From assembly GCA_017504335.1 (NCBI GenBank), contig JAFVRI010000164.1:1-11244 (forward strand): a stretch of 11,244 nucleotides of DNA. The letters run 5' to 3'. Numbering within the stretch: position 1 is the first letter of the stretch; each line of letters starts with the position of its first letter. A program made the position numbers and the translations under genes. This DNA comes from Clostridia bacterium. GTDB lineage: Bacteria > Bacillota > Clostridia > Oscillospirales > CAG-272. Shown piece after piece: positions 6,815-11,244 of this stretch. Below the pieces are notes generated by a model. The model made no database searches. It saw only the letters and a program-made list of their open reading frames with translations, and was not told the origin of the DNA.

Positions 6815-7165
6815 GTGGAAAAGCAAAGAATCATACAGGAGCTGGTTCCGGGTAAGCAGATTACTCTGGCGCACATCATTGCCAATCCCGACGAGATCCT
6901 TTACAAGAAGCTGGGACTGGATCCGGCGGTGGAGTATTCCAAATCCGCCATCGGGATCTTAACTCTGAGCCCCGCGGAGACGGCGATCATCGCAGGTGAT
7001 ATTGCCATCAAATCCTCGGGCGCGCAGCTTGGCTTCGTGGATCGGTTCAGCGGAACGGTTATTCTGACGGGAACCTACTCCGAGGTGGATGCCTCCTTGC
7101 GGGCGGTCACGCAATACGCGGAAGAAACACTTGGGTTTACGGTATGCAAGATCACGAAAACCTGA
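6815..7165 (+). CDS. pduU: BMC shell protein, PduU/EutS type
   Basis: The 116-residue product is a microcompartment shell protein of the circularly permuted BMC-H class. MEKQRIIQELVPGKQITLAHIIANP at the start, split here in sense into RIIQELVPGKQ and TLAHIIANP, is the hallmark N-terminal strand segment of PduU and EutS. It is followed by AIGILTLSPAETAIIAGD and LGFVDRFSGTVILTG. Family members form hexamers with a small beta-barrel over the pore, which is thought to close it. The start is GTG at 6815, chosen because AAGGAGG lies at 6802-6808 directly over the stop of the activase. It is intact, unlike the two genes before it. EutS versus PduU cannot be settled here; the diol-dehydratase context favours PduU. 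Confidence 0.92.
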   Translation: MEKQRIIQELVPGKQITLAHIIANPDEILYKKLGLDPAVEYSKSAIGILTLSPAETAIIAGDIAIKSSGAQLGFVDRFSGTVILTGTYSEVDASLRAVTQYAEETLGFTVCKITKT

Positions 7166-7176
7166 CAAGAGAAACC

Positions 7177-7602
7177 ATGAAAAAGACCCTTTTGGTCGGA
7201 CGGCATGGCGTGGGAAAAACCACTCTGACCCAAGCGATCAAAGGCGAGACGATCCGATACGAAAAGACGCAGTACATGCTGTACGGTGACTGGCTCATCG
7301 ATTCCCCCGGCGAATATGCCGAGGTGCATGGGCTTGGTGCGGCACTTGCCATCTATGCCTATGAGGCGGAGATCGTGGCACTGCTCATTGCGGCGGACGA
7401 AGATTACTCCCTTTTTCCTCCCAATATCACCTGCATGGTGAACCGAGAGGTCATCGGGATCGTTACAAAGATCGACAAGGCGTCTCCCGAGCGGGCGGAG
7501 CGCTGGCTGAAACTATCGGGATGCGAAAAAATCTTCCCGATCAACTCTCACACCGGAGAGGGTGTGGATAAACTGAAGGCTTATCTGCGTAAGCAGGGCT
7601 GA
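7177..7602 (+). CDS. eutP: PduV/EutP-type small GTPase
   Basis: The 141-residue protein is a Ras-like P-loop NTPase of the EutP/PduV family found in many microcompartment operons; PduV has been linked to placement of compartments in the cell. Visible motifs are GRHGVGKT (8-15, P-loop), DSPGEY (42-47, the DxPG Walker B motif) and TKID (97-100, guanine recognition, with T in place of the usual N). NSHTGEG near 123 may be the G5 loop. I place the start at ATG 7177, eleven bases after the stop of the preceding gene, since MKKTLLVG is the normal beginning of the family. An in-frame ATG at 7144 would add eleven residues and overlap that gene. The ribosome binding site is weak, so translation may be coupled. 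Confidence 0.88.
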   Translation: MKKTLLVGRHGVGKTTLTQAIKGETIRYEKTQYMLYGDWLIDSPGEYAEVHGLGAALAIYAYEAEIVALLIAADEDYSLFPPNITCMVNREVIGIVTKIDKASPERAERWLKLSGCEKIFPINSHTGEGVDKLKAYLRKQG

Positions 7603-7653
7603 CATAAAACTGAAAAAATAAAAAAACATATCTAAAAAAAGGAGATCAAAACC

Positions 7654-8448
7654 ATGGTAAACGAGTATGAAATCAAGAAACAAATTTGTGAGATCGGTAA
7701 GCGTATCTACAACAGAGGAATGGTTGCCAACAACGACGGTAACATTTCCGTAAAGATCGGTGAGAACGAGTTCCTCTGCACCCCCACGGGCGTATCCAAG
7801 GGCTTCATGACCCCCGAGTACATCTGTAAGGTTGACGCAGACGGAAAGGTGATCCAGGCAAACGCAGGCTTCAAGCCCTCCTCTGAGATCAAGATGCACA
7901 TGAGAGTTTACCGTGAGCGTCCCGACGTAAAATCGGTTGTTCACGCACATCCCCTGTATGCAACCTCCTTCGCAATCGCAGGAATCCCGCTGACCGAGCC
8001 GATCATGCCCGAGGCTGTTATCGCTCTGGGATGCGTTCCGATTGCTGAGTACGGTACCCCCTCCACCGAGGAAATTCCGGATGCGGTTTCCAAGTATCTG
8101 CAGCACTATGATGCAGTGCTTCTGGCAAACCACGGCGCTCTGTCCTTCTCCGACTCTCTTCTGAACGCATACCACAAGATGGAGTCCGTAGAGTTCTACG
8201 CGCAGCTCCTCTATCAGGCAAAGGTTCTTGGCGGACCCAAGAAGCTGACCGATGCGCAGGTTGAGAGACTGTACGAGATCCGCCGTCAGTTCGGTATGAA
8301 GGGTAAGCACCCCGCAGACATCTGTCCCAACGCAAAAGAGGGCAAGCCCAGCTGCCACGGTTGCGGCGGTAGCTGCAAGAGCGGCAAGGTGGACGAGAAC
8401 ACCATCGCAATGGTAACCAAGCTGGTTCTTGAGCAGCTCGGCAAGTAA
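7654..8448 (+). CDS. fucA: Class II aldolase, fuculose/rhamnulose-phosphate type, with C-terminal encapsulation peptide
   Basis: The zinc-dependent class II aldolase family includes L-fuculose-1-phosphate aldolase, which gives L-lactaldehyde and DHAP. Residues seen are NDGNIS (27-32, phosphate binding), Glu78 in SSEIKMH (catalytic acid/base), and the zinc ligands His97, His99 and His160 (HAHP, NHGA). The catalytic domain ends near residue 215. A Cys-rich linker follows (Cys224, Cys234, Cys237, Cys241), then an amphipathic tail DENTIAMVTKLVLEQLGK (247-264), which fits an encapsulation peptide for the shell lumen. The start has AAAGGAG in front, after a 51-base A-rich gap. Alanine codons are mostly GCA/GCT, unlike most neighbours, suggesting high expression. 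Fuculose versus rhamnulose phosphate cannot be told. The gene symbol is a family-level guess. Confidence 0.87.
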   Translation: MVNEYEIKKQICEIGKRIYNRGMVANNDGNISVKIGENEFLCTPTGVSKGFMTPEYICKVDADGKVIQANAGFKPSSEIKMHMRVYRERPDVKSVVHAHPLYATSFAIAGIPLTEPIMPEAVIALGCVPIAEYGTPSTEEIPDAVSKYLQHYDAVLLANHGALSFSDSLLNAYHKMESVEFYAQLLYQAKVLGGPKKLTDAQVERLYEIRRQFGMKGKHPADICPNAKEGKPSCHGCGGSCKSGKVDENTIAMVTKLVLEQLGK

Positions 8449-8457
8449 GAAGCCCCT

Positions 8458-8946
8458 ATGAACGAATCGGAAATCAGAGAAATCGTTCAAAAAACAATTT
8501 CTGCTGTCCGATCGGGTAAGGATTCGGGAAAGACCGTCAATCTTGCGAGAGCCGAGATCCTCTGTGACGCGGTCATGGAGGAAGCAAAGCGTATGGGTGT
8601 GAAGGCGGTGGTCTGCGTGGCAGACGGCAGCGGACACCCCAAGATCATGAAATCCATGGACGATGCCTACATCGCCAGCTACGACGTGGCGGTGAATAAG
8701 GCATATACCGTGGTGGCATTGAAAATGTCCACCATGACTCTCAAGCCCTTGGCACAGCCGGGTGCGTCGCTTTACGGGATCCAGTTCACCAACGGCGGAC
8801 GGATCGTGATCTTCGGCGGCGGCGATCCCCTTCGAAATGAGAAGGGAGAGATCGTAGGCGGTCTCGGGGTCAGCGGCGGTAGTGAAGAGCAGGATGCGGC
8901 ACTTTCCGCGTACGGCAGAAGATTTTTTGAAACCGAAATGAAATAA
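8458..8946 (+). CDS. HbpS/GlcG-family (DUF336) protein, PduO C-terminal-like, with N-terminal targeting helix
   Basis: The 162-residue protein belongs to the HbpS/GlcG family, the same fold as the C-terminal domain of PduO, which has been reported to bind heme. Visible family segments are LARAEILCDAVMEEAKRMG, VVCVADGSGHPKIMKSMDDA, NKAYTVVALKMST, YGIQFTNGGRIVIFGGGDPL and IVGGLGVSGGSEEQD, each a separate block in order. The first 20 residues (NESEIREIVQKTISAVRSG) form a likely amphipathic helix set off by a polar Gly/Ser/Lys linker, like an encapsulation peptide. It lacks the adenosyltransferase domain of PduO, which fits a B12-free pathway. The role in glycyl-radical compartments is not established; redox or cofactor handling are guesses. 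It starts nine bases after the aldolase stop, with only a weak AAGAAG site, suggesting translational coupling. Confidence 0.85.
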   Translation: MNESEIREIVQKTISAVRSGKDSGKTVNLARAEILCDAVMEEAKRMGVKAVVCVADGSGHPKIMKSMDDAYIASYDVAVNKAYTVVALKMSTMTLKPLAQPGASLYGIQFTNGGRIVIFGGGDPLRNEKGEIVGGLGVSGGSEEQDAALSAYGRRFFETEMK

Positions 8947-8973
8947 TATTCCAAAGAAGGAAGGACAAACGAG

Positions 8974-10176
8974 ATGGATATGAAATCTGCGGATATCGAG
9001 AAGATCGTTCGACAGGTTCTCGAGAGCATGGGATCCTCTTCCGCTCCTGCCCCTAAGGCGGCAGGCGGCGCGGTTCCCGCTACGAGCCGTGTGGCAATGC
9101 TCACCGAGAAGGAACACTTCGAGATTCAGGAATATCCCATCCCCGAGCTTGGCGACGATGACGTGCTGGTCAAGGTAGAGGGATGCGGCGTGTGCGGTAC
9201 CGACGCGCACGAATTCAAGAGAGACCCCTTCTCTCTGATCCCCGTTGTTCTCGGTCACGAGGGCACCGGTGAGATCGTAAAAATGGGTAAGAACGTCAAG
9301 AAGGACAGCGCGGGCAAGCCTCTCGCCGTAGGCGATAAGGTTGTTACCTGTATGATCTTCAAGGACAATCCCGATATTACCATGTTCGATCTGAACAAGC
9401 AGAACGTGGGCGGTGCGGACGTGTACGGACTTCTGCCCGATGACGACAAGCACCTGAACGGTTGGTTCTCGGACTACATTCTGGTTCGTGGCGGATCCAC
9501 CATCTTCAACGTAAGTGATCTGGATCTGGACAGCCGAATCCTCATTGAGCCCTGCGCCGTATTGATCCATGCCGTAGAGCGTGCCAAGACCACCGGCATT
9601 CTTCGCTTCAACTCCCGCGTGGTGGTACAGGGATGCGGTCCCATCGGTCTGATCTGTATCGCTGTGCTTCGCACCATGGGCATTGAGAACCTGGTTGCGG
9701 TGGACGGTGAGGCAAAGAGATTGGAATTTGCCAAGATGATGGGCGCTTCCGCAACGGTCAACTTTAAGGATCACAAGGGAATCGAGGCGCTGACCGGCGC
9801 GGTACAGGATGCCTTCGGCGGCTACCTTGCCGACTTCGCATTCCAGTGCACCGGATCTCCCGTGGCACATGCCAACATCTATAAGTTCATCCGCAACGGC
9901 GGCGGACTTTGCGAGCTTGGCTTCTTCATCAACGGCGGCGATGCCACCATCAACCCCCACTTCGATATCTGCTCGAAGGAGATCACCACGGTCGGCTCTT
10001 GGGTATACACCCTGCGTGACTACGCAACCACCTTTGATTTCCTGAAGAGAGCGAAGGGAATCGGACTTCCTTTGGAGAAGCTGATCACCCATAAGTATCC
10101 TCTGGAGCAGATCAACGAGGCGCTCGTGACCAACCTGAAGATGGAAGGTCTGAAGATCGCCATTGTCAACCAGTAA
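8974..10176 (+). CDS. Zinc-dependent MDR alcohol dehydrogenase with N-terminal encapsulation peptide
   Basis: The 400-residue protein is a medium-chain dehydrogenase/reductase. The catalytic zinc site is visible as Cys74 (GVCGTD), His95-Glu96 (GHEGTGE) and Glu192 (IEPCAV). The NAD(P)-binding Rossmann fold shows GCGPIG (220-225). The four-Cys structural zinc lobe is absent; residues 125-165 hold only one Cys. An extra N-terminal piece of about 35 residues precedes the catalytic domain: helix SADIEKIVRQVLESMG, then a Ser/Ala/Pro linker, the form of an encapsulation peptide. In this pathway it may reduce lactaldehyde to 1,2-propanediol, or propionaldehyde to propanol with recycling of NADH inside the shell. 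Sequence alone does not choose between them. The start follows AAGGAAGG. Confidence 0.88.
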   Translation: MDMKSADIEKIVRQVLESMGSSSAPAPKAAGGAVPATSRVAMLTEKEHFEIQEYPIPELGDDDVLVKVEGCGVCGTDAHEFKRDPFSLIPVVLGHEGTGEIVKMGKNVKKDSAGKPLAVGDKVVTCMIFKDNPDITMFDLNKQNVGGADVYGLLPDDDKHLNGWFSDYILVRGGSTIFNVSDLDLDSRILIEPCAVLIHAVERAKTTGILRFNSRVVVQGCGPIGLICIAVLRTMGIENLVAVDGEAKRLEFAKMMGASATVNFKDHKGIEALTGAVQDAFGGYLADFAFQCTGSPVAHANIYKFIRNGGGLCELGFFINGGDATINPHFDICSKEITTVGSWVYTLRDYATTFDFLKRAKGIGLPLEKLITHKYPLEQINEALVTNLKMEGLKIAIVNQ

Positions 10177-10197
10177 TGTATACTCGGGGTGATCCAT

Positions 10198-10512
10198 ATG
10201 GGAAAAGCAACGGGTATTATTGAGGTCTTTGGATTGGCGGCGGCATTCGTTGCCGTGGATGCCGGCTGTAAGGCGGCAAACGTCACCGTAGAGACTCTGG
10301 ACAAAAACAAGCCCGGCAATGCCGATGCGCTCCCCGTACCGCTGATCGTGGCGATCAAGTTCCGCGGAACGGTTGAGGATGTAAAGGCAGCGGTCGAGGC
10401 GGCAGCAAGAGCGGCAGAGGGGGTCAGCGGCGTGGTCAGCTCGCATATCATTGCGAACACCGAGCCCTCCACCGAGAAGATGCTGAAGCTCAACGCATTT
10501 GATAAAAAATAA
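10198..10512 (+). CDS. BMC-H shell protein with long pore-loop insert
   Basis: The 104-residue protein has one BMC domain: GKATGIIEVFGLAAAFVAVD, then ANVTVETLD, IVAIKFRGTVEDVKAAVEAA and SGVVSSHIIAN. Such proteins form the hexagonal tiles of the shell. Where the usual pore loop KIGSGL would be, it has a longer segment KNKPGNADALPVPL (36-49), several residues longer than normal. This suggests a different pore or an altered edge. I chose ATG at 10198 because GGGGTGAT (10186-10193) lies just before it; GTG at 10189 would add three residues inside that site. Proteins with a similar insert are, as I recall, common in glycyl-radical compartments. Confidence 0.9.
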   Translation: MGKATGIIEVFGLAAAFVAVDAGCKAANVTVETLDKNKPGNADALPVPLIVAIKFRGTVEDVKAAVEAAARAAEGVSGVVSSHIIANTEPSTEKMLKLNAFDKK

Positions 10513-10558
10513 AATTTGAGAGCAAGATCGCAGAAAAGGTCTTGGAAAGGATTGAAAC

Positions 10559-10837
10559 ATGGCTATGGAAGCACTTGGAATGGTAGAGACCCGTGGATTG
10601 GTTGCTGCAATTGAGGCAGCAGACGCAATGGTAAAGGCAGCAGAGGTTACTCTGATCGGAACCGAGAAGATCGGATCCGGACTGGTATCCGTTATGGTAA
10701 GAGGAGACGTGGGAGCTGTGAAGGCAGCAACCGAGGCAGGTCAGGCAGCCGCATCTCGCTTGGGCGAGATCGTAGCAGTTCACGTGATCCCCAGACCCCA
10801 CGCAGATGTTGAGAAGATTCTTCCTTCTCTGAACTGA
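10559..10837 (+). CDS. Canonical BMC-H shell protein (PduA/EutM type)
   Basis: This 92-residue single-domain BMC-H protein is the likely main shell tile. It begins MAMEALGMVETRGLVAAIEA and carries EVTLIGTEKIGSGLVSVMVRG, quoted here as EVTLIGTEK plus the pore motif KIGSGLV, then GDVGAVKAATEAG and VAVHVIPRPH near the end. The pore Gly-Ser-Gly is that of PduA. Alanine is coded almost only by GCA, in contrast to the GCG/GCC-rich shell genes on both sides, which suggests very high expression. The ATG at 10559 is preceded by GGAAAGGA. The gap before it is 46 bases and after it 42 bases, without a clear terminator. Confidence 0.95.
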   Translation: MAMEALGMVETRGLVAAIEAADAMVKAAEVTLIGTEKIGSGLVSVMVRGDVGAVKAATEAGQAAASRLGEIVAVHVIPRPHADVEKILPSLN

Positions 10838-10879
10838 TCGGCGGGCGACGGAAGCCCCCCGAATCAAAGCGGAGGTATT

Positions 10880-11244
10880 ATGAAATCACTTGGATTCGTT
10901 GAGGTCAGCGGAGTGGTTGCCGCCGTGGATGCTCTTGATATCATGTGCAAGAGCGCCGACGTCTCTCTTGTAAGCTGGGAGAGAAAGCTCGGCGGACGAC
11001 TGGTTACGCTGATCGTAACGGGAACGGTATCCGCCGTACAGGCGGCGGTTGATAACGCGTGTGCGGGCTGCATCAAAAAGCCCGTGGCAAGCGCGGTGAT
11101 CGCCAACCCCCATCCCGAAACCGTGAGACTTGCTGAGCTTTCCGCATCCCGTCTGAAAAAGGCGGAGGAAGCAAAAAAGACGGCAGAATCGGAGAAGCCC
11201 ACACCCGCAAAGAGTGTGAGAAGCTCCAAGCCCAAGGCACCCAA
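10880..11244 (+). CDS. BMC-H shell protein with C-terminal extension (cut by window edge)
   Basis: The frame is open from ATG at 10880 (GGAGG at 10871-10875) to the right edge, 121 residues so far. The BMC domain is clear: MKSLGFVEVSGVVAAVDALD, VSLVSWERKLGGRLVT, VTGTVSAVQAAVDNAC and ASAVIANPHPE. It is followed by a Lys/Ala/Ser/Pro-rich tail (RLKKAEEAKKTAE, then PTPAKSVRSSKPKAP) that continues past the window. The pore motif reads KLGGRL rather than KIGSGL, placing an Arg next to the pore. Shell proteins with a basic tail after the BMC domain (PduK-, EutK- and CsoS-like) may carry a second small domain or bind cargo or nucleic acid. What follows the tail is not in the window. Confidence 0.88.
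   Translation, partial: MKSLGFVEVSGVVAAVDALDIMCKSADVSLVSWERKLGGRLVTLIVTGTVSAVQAAVDNACAGCIKKPVASAVIANPHPETVRLAELSASRLKKAEEAKKTAESEKPTPAKSVRSSKPKAP

Noticed and set aside
7144..7176. Upstream ATG (7144) for the EutP/PduV-like GTPase
   Set aside because: It would overlap the end of the preceding gene, lacks a ribosome binding site, and adds residues not seen in the family.
7513..10560. Very long open frame on the minus strand (about 1015 codons) opposite the aldolase, HbpS-like, dehydrogenase and first BMC-H genes
   Set aside because: The plus-strand genes have clear family motifs, ribosome binding sites and codon bias. The antisense frame has no recognisable domain and arises from codon choice on the coding strand.
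10838..10879. Possible hairpin terminator between the second and third BMC-H genes
   Set aside because: The GC-rich arms pair imperfectly, and no T-run follows.
1..11244. CRISPR array, insertion sequence, integrase, prophage genes
   Set aside because: No regularly spaced repeats, transposase, integrase or phage-like proteins are visible in any frame.

Overview
The window looks like chromosomal DNA of an anaerobic Firmicute of class Clostridia, probably from gut. The signs are strong AGGAGG-type ribosome binding sites, near-consensus sigma-A promoters with 17-base spacers, a tRNA with encoded CCA, and a set of genes typical of clostridial glycyl-radical bacterial microcompartments (BMCs). The genus cannot be told from the sequence alone.

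Left part, minus strand (1-3080). A GH94-like glycoside phosphorylase (start at 1901, C-terminal end beyond the left edge) has its own consensus promoter. Upstream of it lie a strong hairpin terminator, a tRNA-Pro(CGG) with a perfect promoter overlapped by a 13-bp inverted repeat, and an APH(3')-like aminoglycoside phosphotransferase with its own promoter. Bases 3022-3440 hold no gene. They carry the divergent promoters and several small repeats.

Right part, plus strand (3253-11244, running off the right edge). One long BMC operon starts from an extended -10 promoter at 3253-3281. The order is glycyl-radical diol dehydratase, its radical-SAM activase, a PduU/EutS-type shell protein, a PduV/EutP-type GTPase, a class II (fuculose-phosphate-type) aldolase, a small HbpS/GlcG/DUF336 protein, a zinc-dependent alcohol dehydrogenase, and three BMC-H shell proteins. 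The gene set matches the fucose/rhamnose-to-propanediol microcompartments (GRM5-like) known from Roseburia inulinivorans and Lachnoclostridium phytofermentans. The aldolase would give lactaldehyde plus DHAP, a reductase would make 1,2-propanediol, and the B12-independent dehydratase would make propionaldehyde inside the shell. The usual CoA-acylating aldehyde dehydrogenase and phosphotransacylase are not in the window and may lie beyond 11244.

The most striking observation is that the two catalytic genes at the head of this operon are both interrupted by in-frame stop codons, with the reading frame and family sequence intact on both sides. The dehydratase has TAG at codon 705, before the glycyl-radical loop at Gly817. 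The activase has TAA at codon 176. Shell, aldolase, GTPase and dehydrogenase genes look intact. The simplest reading is recent, paired inactivation of the radical chemistry, or base-call/assembly errors. Readthrough or a split enzyme are less likely but testable. The aldolase, the HbpS protein and the dehydrogenase each carry a terminal amphipathic helix with a shared pattern that looks like an encapsulation peptide.
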